A stretch of DNA of 64,000 bases from Candidatus Zixiibacteriota bacterium (GCA_034003725.1 JAVEYB010000012.1:1-64000); one strand, 5' to 3'; shown: positions 9,472 to 19,150, counted from the first letter of the stretch. Made by a program: numbers and translations. The notes: generated by a model from the letters alone, not told the origin.

Positions 9472-10859
9472 CAGTTCGTTCCTTCGTTTTTATCGCTATC
9501 GTTGATGTCAGATCCGCTCTCGTGATAGTCGCGGGCAAGTTCGATGAGGCGTTGCCGCGTGTTGTCTTCCGGATTGTCGAGGACTTTTTCCAGCAAGTAA
9601 TTCAGCACGTCGCCCACCTGCCTGGACGGCTTCAATGCGAGGATGGTCATGACATCAATACCGTTGATGGCCAGGTCGTTCAAACCGAACGGGGGTTTTC
9701 GTTCCAGCTCCTCGCGGATGTTTCGTTCGAATTCGTCCACATCTTCGGTGGTTCCTCCCATCCCCTGTCCGACAACATCCGCGCGGCGGAGATCAAGCAG
9801 GTCGAAGATGAGCTCCTGCCCCACCCTGCGAACGAGCCGGCGCATACCTTTGTCCGTGACCGCCGTCGTGAACATGTGTCTTTCGACGAGGACGGCAACG
9901 TCGTGCGCAAAGTCCCTGGGATAGCGAAGCCGCTTCAGCACCGCCAGCGCAGTGTGCGCACCGGAGGTCTCGTGGCCGTAGAAGGTCGCGCCGGTATCGG
10001 TCAGACGTCGATGCTGCGGTTTGTTGATATCGTGGAACAACGCCGCCATGCGCAGCCTGAGATTCATCGGGCAGGCATCGAGCACGTGGAGTGTATGTTC
10101 AAAGACGTCGTAGCGGTGATAACCGCCCGGCTGTTCCACGCCGACACACGCATCCAGTTCAGGAAGGATTGCGGCAAGCAATCCGGTTTTCTGCATCAGG
10201 CGAAATCCGTGCGACGGGTTTTCGGCTTTTTCAAGCAACTTGTTCAGCTCTTCTGCGATGCGCTCCGCCGAAACCGAGTGAATCAGGGCATGGTGTTGCG
10301 TCATAGCCGCCAGAGTGGACGGCTCGATTTCGAAGCCGAAACGTGCAGAGAACTGGACCGCTCGCAGCATGCGCAGCGGATCTTCGGGGAATGACGTCGG
10401 CGAAGTCATGCGCAGGCATCGATTCTTCAGATCGACCATACCTTCCAGCGGGTCGATCAACTCCCCTCCGGGCAGCGCAATCGCCATGGCGTTGATGGTG
10501 AAATCGCGACGGACGAGGTCGGCCTCGACGGGAAGATTCGGATCGAATTCGACGTCGAAATCCCTGTGGCCGGTGCCGGTGGAGTACTCCCGCCGCGGCA
10601 GAGATATGTCAAACGTGCGGGGTGTAGAATCGTGATACTGGGTGAACTTGATCACACCGAACGAACGCCCCACCAGATCCACGCGGCCAAAGCGGCGCAA
10701 AATACCGGTGAGTGCGTCGTACGGGATACCGGTCACGAGGTAGTCGCGATCCTTAATCGGGCGATGACCGAGGAAACGGTCGCGTACGGCACCGCCGACT
10801 TCGTATATCCGACCCTTCGCCAGTATTTGTTCAACCACTTCCTTCGACAATTGACACAT
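9471..10859 (-). CDS. cca: CCA tRNA nucleotidyltransferase with HD domain
   Basis: Adds or repairs the 3' CCA of tRNA. It is a class II poly(A)-polymerase-like enzyme of 462 residues. EVGGAVRDRFLG is the nucleotide-binding helix-turn and KDRDYLVTG carries the catalytic acidic residues. RRDFTINAMA and DPLRMLRAVQFSARFG are the family B and D motifs. Residues around 225-270 form an HD phosphohydrolase domain (VFEHTLHVL, LFHDINKP). The HD domain suggests a repair phosphatase or phosphodiesterase activity like E. coli Cca. Enzymes of this layout may be split A-adding or CC-adding types, which I cannot separate here. It lies between arcC and sucC. Confidence 0.92.
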   Translation of the reverse strand: MCQLSKEVVEQILAKGRIYEVGGAVRDRFLGHRPIKDRDYLVTGIPYDALTGILRRFGRVDLVGRSFGVIKFTQYHDSTPRTFDISLPRREYSTGTGHRDFDVEFDPNLPVEADLVRRDFTINAMAIALPGGELIDPLEGMVDLKNRCLRMTSPTSFPEDPLRMLRAVQFSARFGFEIEPSTLAAMTQHHALIHSVSAERIAEELNKLLEKAENPSHGFRLMQKTGLLAAILPELDACVGVEQPGGYHRYDVFEHTLHVLDACPMNLRLRMAALFHDINKPQHRRLTDTGATFYGHETSGAHTALAVLKRLRYPRDFAHDVAVLVERHMFTTAVTDKGMRRLVRRVGQELIFDLLDLRRADVVGQGMGGTTEDVDEFERNIREELERKPPFGLNDLAINGIDVMTILALKPSRQVGDVLNYLLEKVLDNPEDNTRQRLIELARDYHESGSDINDSDKNEGTN

Positions 10860-10861
10860 AC

Positions 10862-11836
10862 CTATCCCGGAATAATCCTTGTCCCGGCCTTTCCGAACAC
10901 GGCCTGCGCCGCGTTCGCAAATGACGTGATGGTCACCAGGTCGCCTCCGTTCTCGATAAAGGCAATTGCTGCCTGGATTTTGGGACCCATCGATCCGGGC
11001 GGAAACTGCCCGGCCCTAAGATATTCTTTCAGTTCCGACACTGTCAGTTCGTCGAGATCGACCTGATCGGGCCGGCCGAAGTTGAGACTAACCTTGTCTA
11101 CTGAAGTCAGGATTGACAGGATTCCGGCTCCGATTTCGTTGCCAAGGACCGCGGAGGCGAGATCCTTGTCGATCACGGCATCGATCCCTTCGTAATTGCC
11201 TTTGTCGTCGACATAGACGGGAATGCCACCGCCGCCACCTGCGATGACAATCGTTCCGTCGGCTACCAGCCGTTTGATGGTGTCGCCCTCGACTGCCTTA
11301 TAGGGGACCGGTGAAGGCACGACTCGCCGCCATCCCCGGTTGGCATCCTGCTTCATCTGCCAGCCCCGAGTCTCCGAAAAGACGGTCGCTTCGACTTCAT
11401 TGTAGAACTGGCCGACGTACTTTGTCGGGTTGAGGATCGCCGGGTCATCGCGGTTAACGAGCATCTGCGTGATAATCGTCACGACCGGTCGATCGATACC
11501 TTCGACGCGCAGGCGATTTTGCAGGGACTGCTCGATCATGTACCCCATACCGCCCTCCGTGTCAGCGACCAGCACACCGAGCGGGAGTTCGGGAGCGCGT
11601 CCGCGCGCGAGTTCCACTCGCAGCAGCGCGTTGCCGACTTGCGGACCGTTGCCGTGCGTCACCACCAGCTTATAGCCGTTGCGGGCAAGCTCGATTATCC
11701 CGCCCAGCGAATTGCGCGTATTGGCAAACTGATTGGTGATGTTGTCTTCCTGGCCGGGGAGTGTGATTGCATTCCCGCCGAGGGCCACCACCGCCGTCTT
11801 TTTTTTGTCCGCGCCTGTCATCCTGAGTACGTTCAT
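10862..11836 (-). CDS. arcC: Carbamate kinase
   Basis: Interconverts carbamoyl phosphate plus ADP with carbamate plus ATP. The family body begins at KKTAVVALGGNAI and includes VVTHGNGPQVGNAL, DTEGGMGYMIEQ, GGGGGIPV and DKDLASAVLG. From the ATG at 11836 it is 324 residues, and another in-frame ATG lies five codons later; neither has a clear Shine-Dalgarno. A 12-bp hairpin sits ten bases upstream. No ornithine carbamoyltransferase or arginine deiminase gene is nearby. The upstream neighbour is a COG2403 GTPase, so the ATP made or used may serve a different route here. Confidence 0.93.
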   Translation of the reverse strand: MNVLRMTGADKKKTAVVALGGNAITLPGQEDNITNQFANTRNSLGGIIELARNGYKLVVTHGNGPQVGNALLRVELARGRAPELPLGVLVADTEGGMGYMIEQSLQNRLRVEGIDRPVVTIITQMLVNRDDPAILNPTKYVGQFYNEVEATVFSETRGWQMKQDANRGWRRVVPSPVPYKAVEGDTIKRLVADGTIVIAGGGGGIPVYVDDKGNYEGIDAVIDKDLASAVLGNEIGAGILSILTSVDKVSLNFGRPDQVDLDELTVSELKEYLRAGQFPPGSMGPKIQAAIAFIENGGDLVTITSFANAAQAVFGKAGTRIIPG

Positions 11837-11845
11837 TTGTGGTTC

Positions 11846-11871
11846 GGGGCGAGCGCCGCGGCGCTCACCCC
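11846..11871 (-). other. 12-bp intercistronic hairpin before arcC
   Basis: GGGGTGAGCGCC pairs with GGCGCTCGCCCC (one G-U pair, two-base loop) on the minus-strand transcript, between the GTPase stop and the arcC start. No U-run follows, so it is more likely a processing, stability or initiation-control structure than a terminator. Confidence 0.6.
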
Positions 11872-11882
11872 GTGTACCGGTC

Positions 11883-13232
11883 CTATTTCTGCTTTTTCGT
11901 TGCCACCTTTTTTGTCGAGAACCTGGCCTCAAGTATGGAAGCCAGCGTCGGTGTACCGATCTCCTGCAGGCTGTAATGCACCCGTACCGTCGGTTTGTTG
12001 ATCTTGATGATCCGGGTGAGGTCGATCGGCGTGGCAATCACCACCGCGTCGCAGTCGGTCTTGTTGATGGTCGTCTCGAGGTCCTTGACCTGTTTGTCAC
12101 CGTACCCCATGGCCGGCAACAGCGTCCCGATTCCGGGGTATTTCCGGAAAGTCTCGGTAATCGACTTGACGGTGTATGGTCGCGGATCGACGAGGTCGGA
12201 AGCACCATACTTGACAGCGGCCACGACACCGGCACCGTATTCCATCTCGCCGTGTGTCAGGGTGGGGCCGTCCTCAACAACCAGCACCCGCTTGCCGCGG
12301 ATCAACTCGTGGTGATCCACATCGAGCGGAGAGGCTGCGTCGACCACGATCGCCCCGGGATTATATTCGGCGATGTTCGCGCGGACCTCGGCGACGTCAT
12401 CCGGATCGGCCGAGTCGATTTTATTGATCACGATCACGTCGGCCAACAACAGGTTATTCTGCCCCGGATAGTAGCTCAGTTCGTGGCCCGGCCGGTGCGG
12501 ATCGACGACGGTGATTTGCAGGTCCGGTTTGTAGAAGGACATATCGTTGTTGCCGCCGTCCCACAAAATGACATCGGCCTCTTTCTCCGCCTCGCGGACA
12601 ATCGCCTCGTAGTCGACTCCGGCGAAGACTGTCACGCCGTGCATGATGTGCGGCTCGTACTCCTCGCGCTCTTCGATCGTACATTTGTGTTTGTCGAGAT
12701 CGCTGAGCTTGGCAAAGCGCTGGACACGCTGTTTTTCCAGGTCACCGTAGGGCATGGGATGGCGAATGGCGACAACCGTCTTGCCCATAGCCTGCAGCGC
12801 TTCGGCGACGCGACGGGTCGTCTGCGACTTGCCGCAGCCTGTCCGAATGGCGCAAACGGCCACCACCGGCTTGGTGGACTTGATCATGGTCGGCAAACCG
12901 CCCTCAACGGCAAAGCGCGCGCCGGCCGCCATGACGTGGGCCGCCTTCTCCATCACGTACTGGTAGGGAACATCGGAATAGGAGAAGACGACTTCATCGA
13001 CGCCATGTTTTTTGATCAGATCGAGCAGTTCGGACTCGGCGTGTATGGGAATGCCTTTCGGATACAGCTTTCCGGCCAGCGATGCCGGGTACTTGCGTCC
13101 TTCGATATCGGGAATCTGCGTAGCCGTAAAGGCCACGACGTCGACATCGGCGTTGTCACGATAGAGCACGTTGAAGTTGTGGAAATCGCGTCCGGCGGCT
13201 CCCATGATGATGATTTTTTTCCTGGCTGCCAT
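11883..13232 (-). CDS. COG2403-type P-loop GTPase (cyclic 2,3-diphosphoglycerate synthetase-like)
   Basis: A 449-residue protein. The first 110 residues look like a Rossmann domain (KIIIMGAAGRDFHNFN). A P-loop NTPase follows with RTGCGKSQTT (Lys135, Ser136), WDGGNNDMSFYKPDL and VINKIDSADPDDV, and a C-terminal domain contains ITETFRKYPGIGTLLPAMGY. It matches the family often labelled predicted GTPase or cyclic 2,3-diphosphoglycerate synthetase. The true reaction in bacteria is not established. AAAGGA lies nine bases before the ATG. The end is Lys-rich (TKKVATKKQK). It is followed by arcC, which suggests acyl-phosphate or carbamoyl-phosphate chemistry, as inference only. Confidence 0.8.
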   Translation of the reverse strand: MAARKKIIIMGAAGRDFHNFNVLYRDNADVDVVAFTATQIPDIEGRKYPASLAGKLYPKGIPIHAESELLDLIKKHGVDEVVFSYSDVPYQYVMEKAAHVMAAGARFAVEGGLPTMIKSTKPVVAVCAIRTGCGKSQTTRRVAEALQAMGKTVVAIRHPMPYGDLEKQRVQRFAKLSDLDKHKCTIEEREEYEPHIMHGVTVFAGVDYEAIVREAEKEADVILWDGGNNDMSFYKPDLQITVVDPHRPGHELSYYPGQNNLLLADVIVINKIDSADPDDVAEVRANIAEYNPGAIVVDAASPLDVDHHELIRGKRVLVVEDGPTLTHGEMEYGAGVVAAVKYGASDLVDPRPYTVKSITETFRKYPGIGTLLPAMGYGDKQVKDLETTINKTDCDAVVIATPIDLTRIIKINKPTVRVHYSLQEIGTPTLASILEARFSTKKVATKKQK

Positions 13233-13457
13233 CTATCTGATCCTTTCTCGTTTGTTCTGCGTGTTCGTTCACCCGACTTTCGGTGCATCGAAGGGATGCA
13301 TCCACCAGATCCTTATATCGATGATGCCATCCACATGAACGAAACCAGATAGACCAGGCGACAGGCGCGATGCGGATCGCCAGACTCGCCCGTCCGTCCC
13401 ACTATGAACTTACACTGCGCCATACCGCTGACCCACTCTCCCATCGGCGTATCCGGA

Positions 13458-14951
13458 CTATTGGTTGTCGATCTGGGCACGTTGAATGCGTCCCGAGAAA
13501 TCGACATAGACTGACTTCCATTCGCTGTACACTTCGAGCGTCGCCGCGGCCGCCTCACGATGGCCGTTGCCGGTATTCTTCGTGCCGCCGAACGGCAGGT
13601 GAGTTTCGGCGCCGATAGTCGGCGCATTCACGTAGAAGATACCGGTGTAGACATCACGCATGGCGACGTAGGCCTTATTAATATCCTGGGTATAGATGGA
13701 GGCTGACAGGCCATACTCCGTATCGTTTGCCATTTCGATCGCCTGATCGAACGTATCGAACACGGCGATTGACAGCACCGGGCCGAATATTTCTTCCTTC
13801 CACAGCCTCATCTTCTGCGTGACGTCCGCGAAGATGGTCGGCCGCACGAAGAATCCCTTGTCGAAGTCCCCGCCCGCGAGACGTTCCCCGCCTGCAACGA
13901 GACGGGCACCTTCCTTTTTGCCGATTTCTATGTAGCTGAGGACGGTATCGAGCTGCGCCTGGTTGACGCATGGCCCCATTTGGACAGACGAGTCCAGGCC
14001 GTTGCCTACCTTGAGCGCATTGGCCCGCTTGACTATCATGTCAACCGTCTTGCTGTAAACGTCCTTGTGGACGATGAGGCGGCTGGTCGCCGTGCACCGC
14101 TGTCCGGTCGTACCGAACGCACCCCACAGCGCGCCCTCTACGGCCAGTTCGAGATTGGCATCGTCCATCACGATCTGAGGGTTCTTGCCGCCCATCTCGA
14201 GGCAGGAGTGCTTGAACTTCGGAGCGCACGCCTCCGACACCTTTCGACCGACCTCGGTCGAACCGGTAAACGACACCACGCGCACGCGATGATCGTGGAT
14301 CAGGGGCTGTCCGACCTTGCTGCCCGCGCCGGTTACCATGTTTACCACGCCTGCGGGGATACCCTCTTCGTGACACACCTGGACCAGGTTGACGACCGAG
14401 AGGGGCGTATCGGTGGCGGGCTTAATCACAACGGTGTTGCCGCAGATAAGCGCCGGCATCATCTTCCATGACGGGATGGCCATGGGGAAATTCCAGGGTG
14501 TGATGAATCCGCAGACACCGAGCGGCTGGCGTACCGCCATATTGAATTTGTTCATCATCTCCGACGGTGTCGTGAATCCGAACTGACGGCGTCCTTCACC
14601 GGCCATGTAAAACGTCATGTCGATCGCTTCCTGCGTATCGCCACGGGTCTCGGCCAGGATTTTGCCCATTTCGCGGGTCATGTCCCTGGAAAGTCTCTCC
14701 TTTTCGGCGAGCAGACGGGCGGCAACCCGATAAAGGATTTCGCCACGCTTGGGCGCCGGAACGAGACGCCACTTGCGGTAAGCGTCGGCCGCAGCGGTGA
14801 TCGCATCGTTGACATCTTCAGCCGTCGATTTCTGAAAGAGACCGACTACTTCGTCGGTGTTGGCAGGGTTGCGGTTCTCAAATGTCTCGCCAGATCGAGA
14901 CGCTACCCACTCGCCATTTATGAAGTTCTTGTAGACAGTCGGGGTCGCCAT
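13458..14951 (-). CDS. NAD(P)-dependent aldehyde dehydrogenase
   Basis: A 497-residue ALDH-superfamily enzyme oxidising an aldehyde to a carboxylate. TPWNF (Asn154), LEMGGKN (Glu252) and GQRCTATS (catalytic Cys286) are in place. GQRCTATSR and the general layout resemble 2-oxoglutarate-semialdehyde and related semialdehyde dehydrogenases, but the substrate cannot be fixed. The ATG at 14951 is preferred over one four codons upstream because GGAG sits at the right distance. A consensus promoter lies about 96 bases upstream, so it is probably transcribed on its own. The 225 bases after its stop hold no supported gene. Confidence 0.92.
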   Translation of the reverse strand: MATPTVYKNFINGEWVASRSGETFENRNPANTDEVVGLFQKSTAEDVNDAITAAADAYRKWRLVPAPKRGEILYRVAARLLAEKERLSRDMTREMGKILAETRGDTQEAIDMTFYMAGEGRRQFGFTTPSEMMNKFNMAVRQPLGVCGFITPWNFPMAIPSWKMMPALICGNTVVIKPATDTPLSVVNLVQVCHEEGIPAGVVNMVTGAGSKVGQPLIHDHRVRVVSFTGSTEVGRKVSEACAPKFKHSCLEMGGKNPQIVMDDANLELAVEGALWGAFGTTGQRCTATSRLIVHKDVYSKTVDMIVKRANALKVGNGLDSSVQMGPCVNQAQLDTVLSYIEIGKKEGARLVAGGERLAGGDFDKGFFVRPTIFADVTQKMRLWKEEIFGPVLSIAVFDTFDQAIEMANDTEYGLSASIYTQDINKAYVAMRDVYTGIFYVNAPTIGAETHLPFGGTKNTGNGHREAAAATLEVYSEWKSVYVDFSGRIQRAQIDNQ

Positions 14952-15046
14952 AATTGACTCCATCGCAAAGAGATATTTATCGCCTCACCTGTATATTGCC
15001 GACGCGGCTATAATAGAGGAACCCGCATCGGGCACAATAAGCGGTT

Positions 15047-15074
15047 AATATAGATTTTCCAGTTGGTTTGTCAA
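15047..15074 (-). promoter_or_regulatory. Sigma70-type promoter of the aldehyde dehydrogenase gene
   Basis: TTGACA (15069-15074, 6/6) and TATATT (15047-15052, 5/6) are separated by 16 bases on the minus strand. The predicted start near 15040 gives a leader of about 90 bases. This is the only clear element in the 338-base divergent gap 14952-15289. Confidence 0.75.
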
Positions 15075-15289
15075 CCGGTTTCCCCACCGTTTCGGGGCAT
15101 TTTCGGTATACCGGACAACAATTTACGGCGTGACAGCAATGAATTGATGCGATTGTGGTTTGTTACAAAATTCACGTCCGTCAGCTGCCGACCAGGACTA
15201 TTGATGTAAATCTGCTCTCGTCCGTCGTTTATTTTTTCCCCGCTTGACCGGGATAATCGTTTATATTCCAAATCCTTATAGGAGAGTTT

Positions 15290-15904
15290 ATGTACGGATT
15301 GCTGCTCGCAGGGTGGCTTAGCTTGCCCATCGCCCCTTTGAACCCCGTTGTCCAAGATACCCTTGACAATATGGCTCTCCATATCACGGCGGGCGCAAAT
15401 ACATCCAACGGCATAGTCGGAACGGGCCCGGATATCACCGCCAAATTCGAAATGCTCGCCCACCACCCCGTGGTATTCAGGGGCGGAATTGACGGGCGGT
15501 TCGGAGAGATTCGGTCAATTGTGTACCCGGATGGTGAGTTTTACCAGGGGATCCTGATCCTCGAAGCTATCTATTACAGGGGCACAAACCGGCTCACCGG
15601 CTATCTCGGCCTCGGGATGGCATGGGGGTTTGGGCACTTTGTGCCGACGTCGGGCGAACTTGATGCGTTGTACCGGCAAGACTACACGACCGACATCGAC
15701 GTCAATACCGACCTCGGCTACCGCATCACGCTGGGGCTGCGATTTCGGGAGAAATTGTCCCTTGAAGTGGCCATTACCGAGCTGAAACCGGGATTTGTTT
15801 ATCACCGATCGCTGCCCAACGGCCGCGATGAGGTGTTCACAGACACGTTTCGGAACAACTCGTTCCGATTATCACTCGGCTACGTGTTTACGTTGCTGAA
15901 GTAG
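15290..15904 (+). CDS. Small secreted protein, probable outer-membrane beta-barrel
   Basis: A 204-residue protein of unknown family. The start is supported by AGGAG five bases upstream. A short hydrophobic N-terminus (MYGLLLAGWLSLPIAP) could be a signal peptide. The rest alternates polar and hydrophobic residues in strand-like blocks (LTGYLGLGMAWGFG, YRITLGLRFREKLSLEVAI) and ends in a short amphipathic strand, FRLSLGYVFTLLK, as small barrels do. It is one of the few plus-strand genes and its 3' end overlaps that of tgt by 25 bases. Function unknown. Confidence 0.75.
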   Translation: MYGLLLAGWLSLPIAPLNPVVQDTLDNMALHITAGANTSNGIVGTGPDITAKFEMLAHHPVVFRGGIDGRFGEIRSIVYPDGEFYQGILILEAIYYRGTNRLTGYLGLGMAWGFGHFVPTSGELDALYRQDYTTDIDVNTDLGYRITLGLRFREKLSLEVAITELKPGFVYHRSLPNGRDEVFTDTFRNNSFRLSLGYVFTLLK

Positions 15905-17022
15905 CGTGCGAGAAACTCGCGGCGGAACCGATCGAATTCGCCGCTTTCAATAGCTTCCCTGATCCCTCTCATCAACCGTTGATAGAAGTAGACGGAATGG
16001 TACGTCGCCAACACCAGCCCCGTGATCTCGGACTGGTTGTACAGGTGGCGGAGGTAGGACCGACTATAGCGGCGGCACACCCGGCAGTCGCAGTGGATGT
16101 CAAGCGGACGGTCGTCACGGGCGAACTCGGCATTGCGGTAAACCAGAGGACCGGTTGAGGTAAATACCTGACCGGTTCGAGCATTGCGAGTTGGCAAAAC
16201 ACAGTCGAACATGTCGACGCCATACGACACGGCCATGAGGATGTCTTCGGGATACCCGACACCCATAAGATATCGCGGGCGATCGCCGGGAAGCAGGGTG
16301 ACGGTGTGGGCGAGGGTTTCTTCCATTTCTTCCTTCGACTCACCGACCGACAGACCGCCGATTGCATTGCCGGGAAAGTCGAGCGAGACGATCTGCTCTG
16401 CGGAAATCGTGCGGAGGCCGTTAAACGTGGAGCCCTGTACGATGCCAAACAGCAAACGGCGATAGTCAGTCTCATCAGCGCACAATTCGAGGTGCCGATC
16501 GAGTGACCGTTTTGCCCAGTCATAGGTGCGGCGTACTGCGTCGGCGGCGACTCCTTCGACGGCCGGATACGCGACACAGTGATCGAAGGCCATGATAATG
16601 TCCGCGCCGAGCGCGTGCTGTATTTCCATCACTCGTTCCGGCGTGAACAGGTGCCGGGAACCGTCGATGTGCGAGGCGAAATCCACGCCGTCGTCCGACA
16701 GTCGCGCCCGTTCACGAAGCGAAAACACCTGATAGCCGCCGGAATCGGTTAACGTGGGACGATTCCATCCGTTAAACTTCGCGAGCCCGCCCATAGCCGC
16801 GACCGTTTCGTGACCGGGACGGAGATACAGATGGTACGTGTTGGCGAGCATGATCTCCGTACCCGAAGATTCCACATCTTCGGCGGTCATCGCTTTCACC
16901 GACCCGGCTGTGCCCACGGGCATGAAAGCCGGGGTCTGGAACGTGCCGTGCCCGGTGCTCACTTCGCCACGGCGGGCAGCGCCGTCGGTGGTCTTGAGGG
17001 TGTAGATAGGTTTGTCAGCCAA
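15880..17022 (-). CDS. tgt: Queuine tRNA-ribosyltransferase
   Basis: Swaps guanine for preQ1 (bacteria) at the wobble position of GUN-anticodon tRNAs. ADIIMAFDHCVAYP, GIVQGSTFNGLR, GGLSVGES, YLMGVGYPEDIL and DCVLPTRNARTG are the family motifs. CDCRVCRRY with a downstream His binds zinc. I place the start at TTG 17022 (LADKPIYTL), which gives 380 residues against about 375 for E. coli Tgt. The ATG further upstream lies inside radA and adds foreign residues. The start overlaps the radA end by eight bases, and the stop overlaps the convergent plus-strand gene. Confidence 0.94.
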   Translation of the reverse strand: MADKPIYTLKTTDGAARRGEVSTGHGTFQTPAFMPVGTAGSVKAMTAEDVESSGTEIMLANTYHLYLRPGHETVAAMGGLAKFNGWNRPTLTDSGGYQVFSLRERARLSDDGVDFASHIDGSRHLFTPERVMEIQHALGADIIMAFDHCVAYPAVEGVAADAVRRTYDWAKRSLDRHLELCADETDYRRLLFGIVQGSTFNGLRTISAEQIVSLDFPGNAIGGLSVGESKEEMEETLAHTVTLLPGDRPRYLMGVGYPEDILMAVSYGVDMFDCVLPTRNARTGQVFTSTGPLVYRNAEFARDDRPLDIHCDCRVCRRYSRSYLRHLYNQSEITGLVLATYHSVYFYQRLMRGIREAIESGEFDRFRREFLARYFSNVNT

Positions 17023-18379
17023 TGACTTTTTCCAATGCACCCTGCAGATCGGAGACACCGATGATTTCAATGGTGGTCTCCCCTACCTGCGACATGTTGC
17101 CTTTTGGTATGACGGCTGTGGTGTACCCGAGTTTTGTGGCCTCGGCGATTCGTCGATCAACCATCGTGATTCCCCGCACCTCCCCCGACAGCCCGACTTC
17201 ACCAACTACAAGGGTTCCCGATGCGATGGATCGATTCTGCAGCGACGAGACAATGGCTGCCATCACGGCGAGATCGATCGACGGTTCCGTGAGCTTCAGG
17301 CCTCCCGCGACAGAGACGAAAACATCGTGCGTACCCATAGGGTAGCCGCACCGTTTTTCGAGGATCGCGAGCAGCAACGAGAGACGCTTGCCGTCGATTC
17401 CGCCTGCAACACGCTGGGGGTTGCCATAGGCGGCCGACGACACCAGCGCCTGGACCTCGACAAGAAGCGGGCGGTTTCCCTCGCAGATGCCGGTCACGGC
17501 GGCGCCGGTGCGCGCAGGTTGGTCGTTCTCCGTGAGGAAAAACGAGGACGGGTTGGCGACATCCATCAAGCCGCGAGAGGTCATCTGGAATAGTCCGATT
17601 TCCGAGACCGAGCCGAACCGGTTTTTGGTGACCCGGAGGATTCGATAGAGGTGGGCGGAGTCGCCTTCGAAATAGACGACCGTATCAACCATGTGTTCGA
17701 GCACTTTGGGTCCGGCAATCATTCCTTCCTTGGTGATATGACCGACCAGATACAACGCGCATCCTTCCGTTTTGGCCGCACGGATCAGCTGCCCGGCACA
17801 CTCCCGGATCTGCCCGACCGTCCCCGGAGGGGAATCGAACTGCTCGGACGCCACCGTCTGAATTGAATCGATCAATACGACGGCGAATTCTCCGGCGGCA
17901 ATCATCGACAAAATCTCGGCTACCTCAGTGCAGTTTACGACGGTAACGTTTTCACCCGTCAGTTCGAGCCGCTGAGCGCGGATCTTCACTTGAGGGAGCG
18001 ATTCTTCTCCGGTGACATAGAGAACCGGCAGTCCTGCCCGCGAGTATGCGTCAGCGGCCTGCAGCAAGAGGGTCGACTTGCCGATTCCGGGCTCTCCTCC
18101 CAGCAGCACGGTCATGCCGGGCAGGATGCGGCCGCCAAGAACACGATCGAGCTCGGGGATTCCGCTCACGTAGCCCTCTCGGGACTCCGGCTGGATATCC
18201 ACGATTCTGGTGGGACGGCCGGCGGAAGGTCTTGAGGGCGCGGCTTTTCGTACGGGTGCGCGTTCCTCGATCAGGCTGTTCCATGCGCCGCACTCGCGGC
18301 ACTGGCCCTGCCATTTCGGGTGTTCGGCGCCGCACTGCGAGCAGAAGTAAGCTGTCTTGATTTTTCGGCGAGTTGACAT
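17015..18379 (-). CDS. radA: DNA repair protein RadA/Sms
   Basis: Branch-migration helicase acting with RecA in recombination. The 454-residue protein has the N-terminal zinc finger CSQCG...CRECG, a RecA-like core with GGEPGIGKSTLLLQ, the RadA-specific KNRFG, and a C-terminal Lon-like domain (GGLKLTEPSIDLAV, VVGEVGLSGEVR). Its ATG overlaps the stop of the ABC ATPase gene as TGATG. It is in the same run as tgt and the Mla-type transporter genes. Confidence 0.96.
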   Translation of the reverse strand: MSTRRKIKTAYFCSQCGAEHPKWQGQCRECGAWNSLIEERAPVRKAAPSRPSAGRPTRIVDIQPESREGYVSGIPELDRVLGGRILPGMTVLLGGEPGIGKSTLLLQAADAYSRAGLPVLYVTGEESLPQVKIRAQRLELTGENVTVVNCTEVAEILSMIAAGEFAVVLIDSIQTVASEQFDSPPGTVGQIRECAGQLIRAAKTEGCALYLVGHITKEGMIAGPKVLEHMVDTVVYFEGDSAHLYRILRVTKNRFGSVSEIGLFQMTSRGLMDVANPSSFFLTENDQPARTGAAVTGICEGNRPLLVEVQALVSSAAYGNPQRVAGGIDGKRLSLLLAILEKRCGYPMGTHDVFVSVAGGLKLTEPSIDLAVMAAIVSSLQNRSIASGTLVVGEVGLSGEVRGITMVDRRIAEATKLGYTTAVIPKGNMSQVGETTIEIIGVSDLQGALEKVIG

Positions 18380-19149
18380 CAGCGTACCTGAATCGGCCCG
18401 GCGGCACGACCGTGGATGAACTGCTGCACTACCGGATTTGCCGCCGAACGAACCTCGTCGGGAGTCCCCGTAAACTCAACCCTCCCTTGGTACAACATGA
18501 CGATGCGGTCGGCGATTTTGAATGCCGAGGTCATGTCGTGGGTGACGGCAATCGATGTTACGTGCAGCCGCTGATTTAAGGCGACGATCAAGTCGTTGAT
18601 GACATCGGCCGTTATGGGATCAAGCCCGGTCGTGGGTTCATCGTACAGCAGTATCTCAGGGTCGGCGGCGATCGCACGCGCCATTCCGACGCGTTTGCGC
18701 ATTCCCCCCGACAACTCGCTCGGATACTTGTCGGCAGCGGAGGCGAGGCCCACCATGTCCAGTTTTTCCTGTACGATTCGCTTGATGTCCCCGGGGTGAT
18801 GATGGCGCGCTTCCTTGAGACCGAGCCCCACGTTTTCCGCAACTGTCAGCGAGTCAAACAGCGCCGCGGATTGGAACAGCATGCCGAACTTCCGACGGAT
18901 CGGCACCAGTTCTTCGAAGGACAGGTCGGTGATATCCTGACCGTCAATAAGAACCTGTCCGGAATCCGGGCTGAGCAGGCGAATGATGTGTTTCAGCAGG
19001 ACGGACTTGCCGGTGCCGGATTGCCCGATAATGACCACTGACTCCCCGGCATCAATATCCAGGTCCAGATGATCCAGAACGACCTGTTCTCCGAATCGCC
19101 TGCACAGTCCGCGAATTGAAATCAAGCTATGGCCGGCCGGGGTACTCAT
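18379..19149 (-). CDS. mlaF: MlaF-type ABC transporter ATPase
   Basis: A 256-residue ABC ATPase of the phospholipid/organic-solvent (Mla, Ttg2, YrbF) family. It has Walker A GQSGTGKS, signature LSGGMRKRVGMARA and Walker B ILLYDEPTTGLDP. The long C-terminal extension and FGMLFQSAALFDSLTV fit MlaF. It is one base from the MlaE-type permease gene (TGACATG). Together they should drive lipid movement between the inner and outer membranes. The MCE-domain partner MlaD is not next to them. Confidence 0.9.
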   Translation of the reverse strand: MSTPAGHSLISIRGLCRRFGEQVVLDHLDLDIDAGESVVIIGQSGTGKSVLLKHIIRLLSPDSGQVLIDGQDITDLSFEELVPIRRKFGMLFQSAALFDSLTVAENVGLGLKEARHHHPGDIKRIVQEKLDMVGLASAADKYPSELSGGMRKRVGMARAIAADPEILLYDEPTTGLDPITADVINDLIVALNQRLHVTSIAVTHDMTSAFKIADRIVMLYQGRVEFTGTPDEVRSAANPVVQQFIHGRAAGPIQVR

Positions 19150-19150
19150 G

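Noticed and set aside
11733-13352. Plus-strand 539-residue frame opposite the GTPase gene
   Set aside because: Antisense shadow caused by high GC and few stops. Composition is not protein-like.
13313-13457. Short minus-strand frame between the GTPase and aldehyde dehydrogenase genes, ending LVYLVSFMWMASSI
   Set aside because: Hydrophobic end is suggestive of a small membrane peptide, but there is no ribosome site at its ATG and no recognisable family.
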